A stretch of 45,888 nucleotides of DNA from an uncultured Ruthenibacterium sp. GTDB lineage: Bacteria > Bacillota > Clostridia > Oscillospirales > Ruminococcaceae. Made by a program: the position numbers and the translations under genes. The stretch spans positions 1 through 45,888 of the forward strand of contig CALXIP010000022.1 of the NCBI GenBank assembly GCA_944388395.1, read 5' to 3'. Under the pieces are notes generated by a model that was not told the DNA's origin, searched no databases, and saw only the letters and a program-made list of their open reading frames with translations. Shown piece by piece: positions 18,573 to 26,496 of the stretch (position 1 is the stretch's first letter; each line of letters opens with the position of its first letter).

Positions 18573-19568
18573 TTAGTGATTGGCAAGCGCCTGCGGATTG
18601 ACCACGTTGCGGTGGATTCGTCCGGCAAAGTGTTCGTCAATGATGTCCGCAATCAGAAGCTGGCTGCGTTCTTCTGCTTCCACTGCCAGGGAACCCAGGT
18701 GAGAAGACACAAATACATTGTCCATGTGCAGAAGCGGATTGTCCATGGAAGGCGGCTCTTCACACATGACGTCCAACCCGGCGCCGCGAATCTGGCCGGT
18801 GCGCAGCGCATCGATCAGATCTTTCTCGCAAATCACGCCGCCGCGGCAGGTGTTGACCAGATACGCGGTTGGTTTCATTATCGCGAAGCAGTCCTTGTTC
18901 ACGATGCCGCGGTTGGCGGGCGTGTAGGGGATGTGCAGGCTGACGATGTCCGCGTTGCGGTAAATCTCTTCGGCGGACTGCGTCAGCGTGACGTTGTGCT
19001 CCTGAGCAAAGGCGCGGCCTGCCTCGTTCAGGTAATTGTCGTATGCCATGATTTTCAAGGAGAACCCCTGTACCATGCGGGTCAGCTGACGGGCAATGTT
19101 TCCGAAGCCGATCAGCCCCAAGACCTTTCCGTCCAGTTCGTTGCCGGGCATGGAATAAGGCCAATGCCCCTGCTTGATCCCCTCGATCGAATAGGAAAAA
19201 CGGCGGCCCAGATTCAGAATGTGCAGAAGTGCAATCTCAGCCACAGCGGGAGAGTTCATTCCCGGAAGATTGGCCACCGGGATGCCATACTGTGTGGCCA
19301 GCGGAACATTCACGTTGTCCAGTCCAGCGCCGTAGCGCACGATGATTCGGTTGCTGCCCGCAATCTGCGGCAGGGAATCCTGGTTCCACTGTTCGCCGAT
19401 GCTCACGATGGCATCTGCCTGCAAAGCCATTTCCACCGCTTTGGCAGTATCTGTTCCGATGTCTTTGGTAATGCACCGGTAACCGGCTTTTTCGCAACGG
19501 GATACAATGGGTGTCAGGTCCACGTTCCGCGGGTCCAGATTGACCCACACGGTTTTGGGTTCAGACAT
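18573..19568 (-). CDS. D-isomer-specific 2-hydroxyacid dehydrogenase
   Basis: 331 residues. An NAD-binding Rossmann motif GLIGFGNIARQL (about 151-162) lies within the split catalytic domain, and the catalytic residues R242 (NTCRGG), E271 (CEEPP) and H290 (SSHLGS) are present. Such enzymes interconvert 2-keto and D-2-hydroxy acids; phosphoglycerate-dehydrogenase-like and CtBP-like members look like this. It lacks the serine-pathway ACT domain. It sits between the sugar-binding protein and the NanA-like lyase, so it probably acts on an intermediate of that pathway rather than in serine synthesis. Substrate unknown. Confidence 0.88.
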   Translation of the reverse strand: MSEPKTVWVNLDPRNVDLTPIVSRCEKAGYRCITKDIGTDTAKAVEMALQADAIVSIGEQWNQDSLPQIAGSNRIIVRYGAGLDNVNVPLATQYGIPVANLPGMNSPAVAEIALLHILNLGRRFSYSIEGIKQGHWPYSMPGNELDGKVLGLIGFGNIARQLTRMVQGFSLKIMAYDNYLNEAGRAFAQEHNVTLTQSAEEIYRNADIVSLHIPYTPANRGIVNKDCFAIMKPTAYLVNTCRGGVICEKDLIDALRTGQIRGAGLDVMCEEPPSMDNPLLHMDNVFVSSHLGSLAVEAEERSQLLIADIIDEHFAGRIHRNVVNPQALANH

Positions 19569-19584
19569 TGAAAATGCCTCCTTT

Positions 19585-20928
19585 TTATTTTACAGACTCC
19601 GCTGTGTCGTTAAGCTCTTTGTCCAGCTGCGCGATGGCGTCGTCAATGGATTTGCTTCCGGTGACAATGGAGTTCAGCATGCGTGCGATGGGGAAGGAGT
19701 AATAGTTCTTGGATGCGATGGCGCGGCCTTCCAGGGTCTGGGCCGGATAGCCGTAGTAACCGGTAGCGTTCTGGACGTATTCAATGGCCTGCTGGTTCGC
19801 GCCGGAGCTCCACACTTCGTCTTCCGCCAGATCCTGATACACAGGAGCGAACACGGGGCCGATGGCTTCCAGATAGGTGTCGTACCACTCTTTTTCAGAT
19901 ACAAAGCGGATGAAATCACGCGCTGCGTCGGGGTTCTTCGCATCGTTCATGATGGACCAGCCGGACGGGTTGCCGAACAGAACGCTGCCATCGCTGCCGG
20001 CGGGAACGTTGATTACGGCGGTGTTTTCAAACAGTTCTGCGTAGTTGGGATCGTCTTTGATGGAGTTGTACAGCGTGGAAGTGTTGATGACCATTGCGGA
20101 TTCGCCCATCAGATAGGATTTGTTGTTTCCGCCGGAATCCCAAGTGGTGGAAGAGGGAGGAATGGCACCTGCATTATACAGTTCCACGTATTTTTCTACC
20201 ATTGCGCGCAGGCCTTCGTCCTCCGCCACAACGATGTTGCCTTCTTCGTCCATCAGTTTGCCGCCGTTGCACCACATCATCATGCGGAAGCTGTTCTCAC
20301 AGTCTTCGTCCGTGGGTCCGCAGCCAATGCCCAGGCCGTACACGCCGTTATCAGGGTCGGAAACGGCCACAGCCGCATCCCACAGTTCTTCCCAGGTGGT
20401 GGGCAGATCCACGCCGGCCTCTTCAAACAGGTCCGTGCGCACAAACAGCAGGCTGTCCGCTGCGTAGAAGGGAACAAAATAGTTCACGCCTTCGATCTTG
20501 GTGCCTTCCTTCAGTGCTTCAAACATGGGCCGCTCAGCGTCCAGTTCATCCACCAGGTCGGTCACGTCAGAATAGGGAATGTTGGGATAGTAGCTGACCA
20601 CTTTATAGGGATTGGACAAGGTGACGTCGGGCACATTGCCGGCTTCCACTGCTGCGTTCAATTTGGTCATATAATCGGTAGCGGCGATGAATTCCGCGCT
20701 GACCTGCACACCGTACTCCTCGGAGAAGGCCTCGATGCGCTCGTTGATCAGCTGGTCTACATCTTCGCTGAAACTCTTTTCAACCCAGATGCTCAGTGTT
20801 CCGCCGGATGCAGTGCTGGATCCGGACGCAGAAGCGGTGGATGTCGTAGAGGAAGCAGTTCCTCCACAGGCGGTGAGCATGGTGGTCACCATGGCGGCAG
20901 AAAGCAACAAAGACAAAAACTTTTTCAT
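19585..20928 (-). CDS. ABC importer substrate-binding lipoprotein (family 1)
   Basis: 447 residues. Lipoprotein signal MKKFLSLLL...MLTAC with the lipidated cysteine at C21, a Ser/Thr/Ala linker (about 24-45), then a two-lobed family 1 solute-binding domain. AGGAGG lies 7 bases before ATG 20926-20928; a 12-codon upstream extension is rejected because it precedes the signal peptide. It delivers a carbohydrate to the two permeases encoded just upstream. The order permease-permease-binding protein-enzymes and the NanA-like lyase suggest sialic acid or another keto-deoxy acid; ligand not readable. Confidence 0.92.
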   Translation of the reverse strand: MKKFLSLLLSAAMVTTMLTACGGTASSTTSTASASGSSTASGGTLSIWVEKSFSEDVDQLINERIEAFSEEYGVQVSAEFIAATDYMTKLNAAVEAGNVPDVTLSNPYKVVSYYPNIPYSDVTDLVDELDAERPMFEALKEGTKIEGVNYFVPFYAADSLLFVRTDLFEEAGVDLPTTWEELWDAAVAVSDPDNGVYGLGIGCGPTDEDCENSFRMMMWCNGGKLMDEEGNIVVAEDEGLRAMVEKYVELYNAGAIPPSSTTWDSGGNNKSYLMGESAMVINTSTLYNSIKDDPNYAELFENTAVINVPAGSDGSVLFGNPSGWSIMNDAKNPDAARDFIRFVSEKEWYDTYLEAIGPVFAPVYQDLAEDEVWSSGANQQAIEYVQNATGYYGYPAQTLEGRAIASKNYYSFPIARMLNSIVTGSKSIDDAIAQLDKELNDTAESVK

Positions 20929-20973
20929 AATACCCTCCTTAAAAAACAATTTTCCATCGAACATCGAAAGAAC

Positions 20974-21813
20974 TTAGGCCTTCACACCTCCTTCCGTCAT
21001 TCCACCTACCAGCAGGTTGGAGAAGAAGATGTACACAAGCAGAATGGGAATACAGGCCAGAATCGCACCGGCCATAATCTGGTTCCAGGGATAAATATCG
21101 CCGTAGATCAACCCGGAGATCACCAGCGGGAAGGTCTTCATTTCGCTGCTGCTGATATTTACCAGGGCGTACAGGTATTCGCCCCAGCACAACGAAAAGG
21201 CGAAGATGAACGTTGAGACAATTCCCGGAAGAGCCAGAGGGAACACAATGCGGTACATATTCTGCAGACGGGTGCATCCGTCCACGGTCGCGGCTTCCTC
21301 AATATCCTTGGGAACGGCGCGTACGTGGGGAATCAGCATCCAACTGACGTAAGGCAGCGTAAAGGTGGGATAAATCAGGATCAATCCCAAAATGTTATCC
21401 GTCAGACCGCAGCTGGAAACGAAGAGGAACAGCGGAATGTACAGAACGGATGTGGGAATCAGATAGGAAAACAAGATCAGGCGGGAGACGGTTTTGCGTC
21501 CGTAGAACTTCAGACGTGCCACCACATAGGAGACGGGGTATGCCAGCAGGACCGACAGGGTCGAGCAGGTGATCGCCACCAGAAAGCTGTTTTTGATTGC
21601 ATTGAGAAAAGGCGTTTCCGTAATCAGAAATTTGTATCCGTCCAATGTGGGCTCCTGAGGCAGCATGGTGGGAACTTTCTGATACATTTCAAATTGAGTT
21701 TTGAAAGAGGTGTTCAGCATCCAGTAGATGGGGAACAGCGCGACCACCAGGCAGATGGCTACCATCACCAGGCGAAAAATGTGGACAAGTTGCCGTCTTT
21801 GCTTCATGGACAT
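20974..21813 (-). CDS. ABC importer permease, MalG type
   Basis: 279 residues with six membrane helices and the EAA loop IEEAATVDGCTRLQNMYRIVFPLALPG near residues 180-205, which docks to the ATPase. ATG 21811-21813 has GGAGG 9 bases upstream; a second ATG is two codons later. It overlaps neither neighbour but follows the other permease by 4 bases. Confidence 0.94.
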   Translation of the reverse strand: MSMKQRRQLVHIFRLVMVAICLVVALFPIYWMLNTSFKTQFEMYQKVPTMLPQEPTLDGYKFLITETPFLNAIKNSFLVAITCSTLSVLLAYPVSYVVARLKFYGRKTVSRLILFSYLIPTSVLYIPLFLFVSSCGLTDNILGLILIYPTFTLPYVSWMLIPHVRAVPKDIEEAATVDGCTRLQNMYRIVFPLALPGIVSTFIFAFSLCWGEYLYALVNISSSEMKTFPLVISGLIYGDIYPWNQIMAGAILACIPILLVYIFFSNLLVGGMTEGGVKA

Positions 21814-21817
21814 GGTC

Positions 21818-22705
21818 TCAATCCTCCTCCTTCAGCATTTTCCGGCTGACCAGTGCAATCAGCACCAGCAGAACGGGCATGGCCAGCAGGCTGACAGCCA
21901 CGCCTTTGCCCAGCTGCATGTTGGTCATGGCCGTGCGGTAGCTGAACACACCGATGACTTCGGTGGCGCCGCTGGGACCGCCGCCGGTCAGAAGCCATAC
22001 AGATTCGAATTCGTTGATGGTCCAGATCGTGGACACCAGCGCGGTAAGCAGCGTCACGTCTGCGATGGACGGAAGCGTGATGGAGAAAAATTTCTGCAGT
22101 GTGCTGGCGCCGTCGATCTCGGCTGCTTCGTAATAATCTTTGGGGATGGTCTGAAGCCGGGCCAGAATCGAGATGCCAAAGAAGGGACTGCCGCGCCAGA
22201 TATTCGCCACCAGCACCGCCAGCATGGCCAGCGTGGCGTCACCCAACCACACCAGGTTGTGATCGATCAGATGGAGCTGCTGAAGAATGTAGTTGGCTAC
22301 GCCGCCGGTGTCGGAAAAAATCCAGCGCCAGTTCAGCACGGCGACGATGTTGGGCAGCGTCCAGGGAATAATCATCAATGCGCGGGCCACATTGCGGCCG
22401 CGGAACGAAAAGTTCAAAACCAGCGCCATGATCATGCCGAACACAAGTTTTCCGAGAATGGAGAAAACAGTATAAATTACGGTGTTCAGCACCGAGCGGC
22501 GAAACGTGGAGTCCTGCAGAAGGGCAATGTAGTTTTTAAATCCGATCCACTGCTCTTGCCCGCCGATCATTTTGTCGGTGAAACTGATGTAAACACCCCA
22601 GCAAATGGGGATCATCAAAACAATGCCGATGTACAAAAACATCGGAGCGCTGACCAGATACGAAAACCTGGTGTCACGGCGCATTTGGACAGAACCGCGT
22701 TTCAT
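21818..22705 (-). CDS. ABC importer permease, MalF type
   Basis: 295 residues, six membrane helices, EAA loop YYEAAEIDGASTLQKFFSITLP. First gene of the operon. ATG 22703-22705 is preceded by AGGAAAGGA; an 18-codon upstream extension is rejected because it runs into the operator-promoter region. No ATPase gene is found nearby, so the importer likely uses a shared MsmK-type ATPase encoded elsewhere (known for Gram-positive sugar importers). Confidence 0.94.
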   Translation of the reverse strand: MKRGSVQMRRDTRFSYLVSAPMFLYIGIVLMIPICWGVYISFTDKMIGGQEQWIGFKNYIALLQDSTFRRSVLNTVIYTVFSILGKLVFGMIMALVLNFSFRGRNVARALMIIPWTLPNIVAVLNWRWIFSDTGGVANYILQQLHLIDHNLVWLGDATLAMLAVLVANIWRGSPFFGISILARLQTIPKDYYEAAEIDGASTLQKFFSITLPSIADVTLLTALVSTIWTINEFESVWLLTGGGPSGATEVIGVFSYRTAMTNMQLGKGVAVSLLAMPVLLVLIALVSRKMLKEED

Positions 22706-22745
22706 GTTTTCATCCTTTCCTGTAGTGATGTAGTTTGAAGTTTGT

Positions 22746-22762
22746 ACTTTGTAGTACAAAGT
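22746..22762. promoter_or_regulatory. FadR/GntR-type operator
   Basis: ACTTTGTAGTACAAAGT is a perfect 8-bp inverted repeat with one central base. Its core TTGTAGTACAA fits the FadR-subfamily consensus TNGTNNNACNA. It lies about 20-37 bases downstream of the importer operon transcription start, suited to repression by the divergently encoded FadR-type regulator. Confidence 0.75.
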
Positions 22763-22789
22763 CGAGCAAAATCTCTTTGCTGCCTTCAG

Positions 22790-22818
22790 TTATAACACTG
22801 CAAACAGGTTCTTGTCAA
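22790..22818 (-). promoter_or_regulatory. promoter of ABC importer-lyase operon
   Basis: Minus strand: -35 TTGACA at 22813-22818, 17-base spacer, -10 TTATAA at 22790-22795. Strong match. The FadR-type palindrome lies between it and the first permease. Confidence 0.75.
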
Positions 22819-22893
22819 CAAAGTTTATAGAATTTATTTCAGTATGTTGAAAGAAAATATGGAATTTTTCACAAAATGCACAAAACTGATTGC

Positions 22894-22923
22894 TTGACAT
22901 TCTCGGCACTGCAAGACTATGAT
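22894..22923 (+). promoter_or_regulatory. promoter of FadR-type regulator
   Basis: -35 TTGACA at 22894-22899, 18-base spacer, -10 TATGAT at 22918-22923, about 50 bases before the regulator's ATG. Confidence 0.72.
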
Positions 22924-22976
22924 AAAAAAGGGTGAGAAAGTTTTGACATTCTGACCACCAGAGAGGGGCTGGAATC

Positions 22977-23729
22977 ATGGAAAACAGCTTGGTAAAAATG
23001 AAAAATTTGCGGTCCCCCAAGCTTTATCTGCAAGTGTACAATGAGCTGAGAAATTATATTGTTCAAAACAATTTAAAGCCGGGGGATAAACTTCCAACGG
23101 AAATGGAGATGTGTGAGCGCCTGGGCGTCAGCAGAAACGTTCTGCGCGAAGCCATCAAATCGCTGGAAATCACCGGCGTGGTGCACTCCACGCCTGGTGT
23201 GGGAATCGTGATTCAGGAGTTCAGTACAGATTATTTATTCAACAGTCTTGTGTACGCTCGCAGTGATGACGGCCAGGAGATGCTGGAGCAACTGAAAAAA
23301 ATACGTCGTGTGTTGGAGCTGGGCTTTTCCGGCGAGGCCTTTGAAAGTCTGACCGAAGAAGATGTGGAAAAATTGCGGCAGTTGGTAGAGAAAATGCAGG
23401 ATCTTGCCAAAACGTTGAGAAAAAAGCCTGAGGCCACGTTTGGCGTTCGTTTCGCCGAAGCAGATGCGGCGTTTCATCGTGCTTTGTACACGAAGCTGGA
23501 CCTCCCTTTGCTGCTTTCACTGATCGATGCGTTCTGGGCGTTTGATAAAAACTATCAGAAGCCAACCAGCGGCAGCTATATTCAGTTGACGGTGGAAAAG
23601 CACGAGCGGATCGTAAGCGCGCTGGAGAAAAAAGATTACCATGCATTTTACGATGCATTGGATTTTCATTATCGGGTGGTATATCGGCCCGGTGACGAGA
23701 GCGAACAGGCTTTCGAAGAAGAGAACTGA
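22977..23729 (+). CDS. GntR-family regulator, FadR (FCD) subfamily
   Basis: 250 residues: N-terminal winged helix (about 10-80; helix-turn-helix MCERLGVSRNVLREAIKSLE) and an all-helical FCD ligand domain (about 95-235). FCD regulators often respond to organic or sugar acids; E. coli NanR belongs to the same subfamily. It is divergent from the ABC importer operon and a matching FadR-type palindrome lies in the intergenic region, so it likely represses that operon. Start ATG 22977 follows GAGAGGGG. The next gene starts 143 bases on with its own possible promoter. Confidence 0.92.
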   Translation: MENSLVKMKNLRSPKLYLQVYNELRNYIVQNNLKPGDKLPTEMEMCERLGVSRNVLREAIKSLEITGVVHSTPGVGIVIQEFSTDYLFNSLVYARSDDGQEMLEQLKKIRRVLELGFSGEAFESLTEEDVEKLRQLVEKMQDLAKTLRKKPEATFGVRFAEADAAFHRALYTKLDLPLLLSLIDAFWAFDKNYQKPTSGSYIQLTVEKHERIVSALEKKDYHAFYDALDFHYRVVYRPGDESEQAFEEEN

Positions 23730-23802
23730 GGCTGTATTTCTGCAGAGTGGCCAAAAATGCAAAAATGTCACACAAATCGTGCAAGATTTCCGGGGCGGCA
23801 TG

Positions 23803-23821
23803 TGCTAGAATGATGCTAGAA
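23803..23821 (+). promoter_or_regulatory. direct repeat and possible extended -10 ahead of ROK gene
   Basis: TGCTAGAA occurs twice with an 11-base period (23803-23810 and 23814-23821). The first copy can read as an extended -10 (TGCTAGAAT). No good -35 is seen. Either a promoter or tandem regulator half-sites. Confidence 0.3.
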
Positions 23822-23872
23822 AGTCCGGCGCATTGGCCGGCAAACACGCCAGAACAGAAAGGAAGAACGACC

Positions 23873-25273
23873 ATGAAATTCCTCAACGTGGACATCCCGG
23901 TCAAAAATCTGCCGGAACTGGATCAGGGGTTTGTGCCTCTGGGTCTGTTTTTTAAAGAATATTCCAAAAATGCGACAAAGCCTTTGTGCATTGCAGTCGA
24001 ACGCTCCGGCGGTCAGGTGGGTGTATATGAGACCCGCATCTACGGCACACCGGAAATGAAGGCGGCGGACGACTATTATGTGGACCGCCTGGTTAAATTC
24101 CTTCTGTGGAGCTGGGGCGGCTTCAAGGTGAGCATCTGCGGTGACGACGCCGTGGCTGAAACCATTCGTGCTGCATACAGCGAGAATGGTTCCCGCGCTT
24201 TCGATAAGGGCTTTATGGAGCAGGTGTATGAAACCGAGTTCGTGGTAGAGAGCCTGCCCTATGACCAGAAACCCACCGCTGTGCAGCGTGCCGAGAGCAT
24301 CGGCCGTCACACCAACGGCGGCCGCATCGGCTTTGATGCCGGCGGTTCGGACCGCAAGGTGTCTGCGGTTATCGACGGCGAGCCCATCTACAGCGAAGAG
24401 GTGGTCTGGTTCCCCAAAACCATCTCCAATCCGGACTATCATTATCAGGGCATTCTGGCAGCGTTCCACACTGCTGCGGCAAAGATTCTGGAAAAAGGCG
24501 GCCATGTGGACGGCATCGGCATTTCTTCCGCAGGTGTGTACATCGACAACAAGTGCATGGTAGCTAGCCTGTTTTTGAAGGTGGGCAAAGAGGACTTCGA
24601 CAAGAAGGTCAAAAACATCTATACCCGTGCAGCCAAAGAGCTGTCCAATACGCTGGGATATGACATCCCCGTGGTCGTGGCCAATGACGGCGACGTGTCC
24701 GCTTTGGCCGGCGCCATGGGCCTGGGTGAAAACGGCATCATGGGCATTGCCATGGGAACCAGCGAGGCCGTGGGTTATGTGGACGGTGACGGAAACATCT
24801 GCGGCTGGCTGAACGAACTGGCCTTTGCTCCGGTGGACGGACAGCCCGACGCCATGGAAGACGAGTGGAGCGGTGACATCGGCTGTGGCGTGAAGTATTT
24901 CAGCCAGGACAGCGTGATCAAACTGGCGCCCCGTGCAGGCATTGAGCTGAAAGGGGAAAGCCCGGCTGAAAAACTGAAGGAAGTGCAGGCGCTGATGGCG
25001 GAGAATGATTCGCGTGCTGTAAAAGTGTACGAGTCCATTGGTGTGTATCTGGGCCATACGCTGGCACTGTATGCCATGTTCTATGACATCCGTCATGTAC
25101 AGATGATGGGCCGCGTCATGTCCGGAAAGGGTGGCGACATCATTATGGATGTGGCCAGCCGTGTGATGGACGAGGAGTATCCCGAGGTGACGTTCCGCCC
25201 CGAGGCACCCGACGAGAAGACCCGCCGCGTGGGCCAGTCCGCTGCTGCGGCCAGCCTGCCGGAAGTGAAATAA
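23873..25273 (+). CDS. ROK-family protein, large form (sugar kinase candidate)
   Basis: 466 residues against about 300 for usual ROK kinases. The ROK core begins near residue 150: phosphate-1 loop GFDAGGSDRKVSAVIDG, GIGISSAGVY, and the catalytic-region NDGDVSALAGAMG followed by IMGIAMGTSEAVGY. The usual zinc-binding cysteine cluster is not seen. About 145 N-terminal residues are extra. It could phosphorylate N-acetylmannosamine (NanK role) or another sugar; the neighbouring NanA-like lyase makes that guess reasonable, but substrate is not shown. ATG 23873 has AGGAAG 7 bases upstream; an upstream in-frame extension is rejected. Ends at a strong terminator. Confidence 0.8.
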   Translation: MKFLNVDIPVKNLPELDQGFVPLGLFFKEYSKNATKPLCIAVERSGGQVGVYETRIYGTPEMKAADDYYVDRLVKFLLWSWGGFKVSICGDDAVAETIRAAYSENGSRAFDKGFMEQVYETEFVVESLPYDQKPTAVQRAESIGRHTNGGRIGFDAGGSDRKVSAVIDGEPIYSEEVVWFPKTISNPDYHYQGILAAFHTAAAKILEKGGHVDGIGISSAGVYIDNKCMVASLFLKVGKEDFDKKVKNIYTRAAKELSNTLGYDIPVVVANDGDVSALAGAMGLGENGIMGIAMGTSEAVGYVDGDGNICGWLNELAFAPVDGQPDAMEDEWSGDIGCGVKYFSQDSVIKLAPRAGIELKGESPAEKLKEVQALMAENDSRAVKVYESIGVYLGHTLALYAMFYDIRHVQMMGRVMSGKGGDIIMDVASRVMDEEYPEVTFRPEAPDEKTRRVGQSAAAASLPEVK

Positions 25274-25281
25274 GAAACAAG

Positions 25282-25315
25282 AAAAAGCGGCCCTCCTGCG
25301 GGAGGGCCGCTTTTT
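25282..25315 (+). terminator. terminator after ROK gene
   Basis: AAAAAGCGGCCCTCC and GGAGGGCCGCTTTTT form a perfect 15-bp stem with TGCG loop and T-tract. Confidence 0.93.
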
Positions 25316-25317
25316 GG

Positions 25318-25346
25318 TTGTGGGAACGGACGGAATCTGCTATACT
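25318..25346 (+). promoter_or_regulatory. promoter of YhcH-like gene and udk
   Basis: -35 TTGTGG at 25318-25323, 17-base spacer, -10 TATACT at 25341-25346 with an upstream TG (extended -10, TGCTATACT). Confidence 0.65.
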
Positions 25347-25371
25347 CAAAGAGAAAGAGAGGTCTTTGCCT

Positions 25372-25821
25372 ATGATTTTTGACCGATTGGAAAACCTGAA
25401 TCAGTACACCGGCCTGTTCGAGCATTTGGATACGGCCATCGATTACATCGAAAGCCATGATTTGTCCCTGCTCCCTCCGGGCCGCACCAACATCGACGGT
25501 GAAAACGTCTATGTGAACGTATTCGAACTGGAGCCCAAGCAGAGCGAGGAGATCCCCTTCGAGACCCACTCCCGCTACATGGATCTGCAGGTGGATCTGG
25601 AGGGGGCCGAACTGTGTGAAGTGGCTTTGGGAGAATTGACCGAAAAACAGCCTTATGACGAGGAGACAGACGCGGCTTTGTACGGAGCGGACACCAGCGC
25701 CGCATTGGTGCTGGGAACAGACCGCTTTGCTGTGTTTATGGTAGAGGAGCCTCACAAACCGGGGATTCGCGCCCAGGGGTTTGACCATGTGAAAAAAGCC
25801 GTGTTCAAGATCGCCTATTGA
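25372..25821 (+). CDS. YhcH/YjgK/YiaL (NanQ-like) family protein
   Basis: 149 residues, single cupin-like beta barrel. The segment ETHSRYMDLQVDLEGAE and the later EEPHKPGI and KKAVFKI carry the conserved acidic, histidine and lysine residues of the YhcH family. E. coli YhcH (NanQ) is a sialic acid anomerase, and relatives act as beta-galactosidase subunit EbgC. Its place near a NanA-like lyase supports a role in sialic acid or uronate sugar conversion. ATG 25372 follows GAGAGG at 9 bases; an upstream in-frame codon run is rejected as it spans the promoter. Followed after 18 bases by udk. Confidence 0.88.
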   Translation: MIFDRLENLNQYTGLFEHLDTAIDYIESHDLSLLPPGRTNIDGENVYVNVFELEPKQSEEIPFETHSRYMDLQVDLEGAELCEVALGELTEKQPYDEETDAALYGADTSAALVLGTDRFAVFMVEEPHKPGIRAQGFDHVKKAVFKIAY

Positions 25822-25839
25822 TTCACGGGAGGGATCGCA

Positions 25840-26460
25840 ATGGAATGCTTTGTCATTGGCATCGGCGGCGGAACGGGCAGCGGAAAAACCACGCTGACCA
25901 AACGCCTGAAAGAGAGGCTGGGCAGTGCGGTGACCGTGCTCAGCTATGACAATTATTATAAAAGTCATCCGGACATGCCCTATGACGAGCGGGTGCGGCT
26001 GAATTATGACCACCCGTCCGCCTTTGACACAGAACTTCTGGTGGAACATCTGGCCGCGCTGCGGCGGGGCGAGACCATTGCCGCGCCGGTTTACGATTTT
26101 AAACAGCACGACCGTTCCGACGAGACCATGCTCATTGCCCCCACGGGCGTGATTCTGGTAGAAGGAATTTTGATTTTGGCGGATGAGCGCCTGCGCAGCC
26201 AGATGGATGTGAAAATCTATGTGGATACGGATGCGGATGTGCGCATCCTGCGCCGGGTGGTACGGGATGTAAAGCAGCGGGGCCGCAGCCTGGAAAGCGT
26301 GGTCACACAATATCTGACCACGGTAAAGCCTATGCATGAACAGTATGTGGAACCGTCCCGGCGGTATGCGGATATCATCGTGCCCGAGGGCGGCCGCAAC
26401 GCGGTGGCGCTGGATATGCTGGTGCGCCGCGTGGAACATCATCTGCAGAATATGACCTGA
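25840..26460 (+). CDS. udk: uridine kinase-family protein
   Basis: 206 residues with P-loop GIGGGTGSGKTT (about 7-18), YDNYYKSH, and LVEGILILAD as in the uridine/phosphoribulokinase family. Phosphorylates uridine and cytidine with GTP or ATP in the known family. It shares a transcript with the YhcH-like gene; whether it phosphorylates a nucleoside or a sugar-linked compound there is uncertain. GGGAGG precedes ATG 25840. Confidence 0.88.
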   Translation: MECFVIGIGGGTGSGKTTLTKRLKERLGSAVTVLSYDNYYKSHPDMPYDERVRLNYDHPSAFDTELLVEHLAALRRGETIAAPVYDFKQHDRSDETMLIAPTGVILVEGILILADERLRSQMDVKIYVDTDADVRILRRVVRDVKQRGRSLESVVTQYLTTVKPMHEQYVEPSRRYADIIVPEGGRNAVALDMLVRRVEHHLQNMT

Positions 26461-26467
26461 GCAACAG

Positions 26468-26496
26468 AAAAAGCACCCCGTAGGGGGGGCTTTTTT
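26468..26496. terminator. terminator between convergent udk and isomerase genes
   Basis: AAAAAGCACCCC and GGGGGGCTTTTTT pair around a GTA loop with one mismatch. It shares the core AAAAAGCACCCCGTA with the terminator at 33974-34004. Confidence 0.8.
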
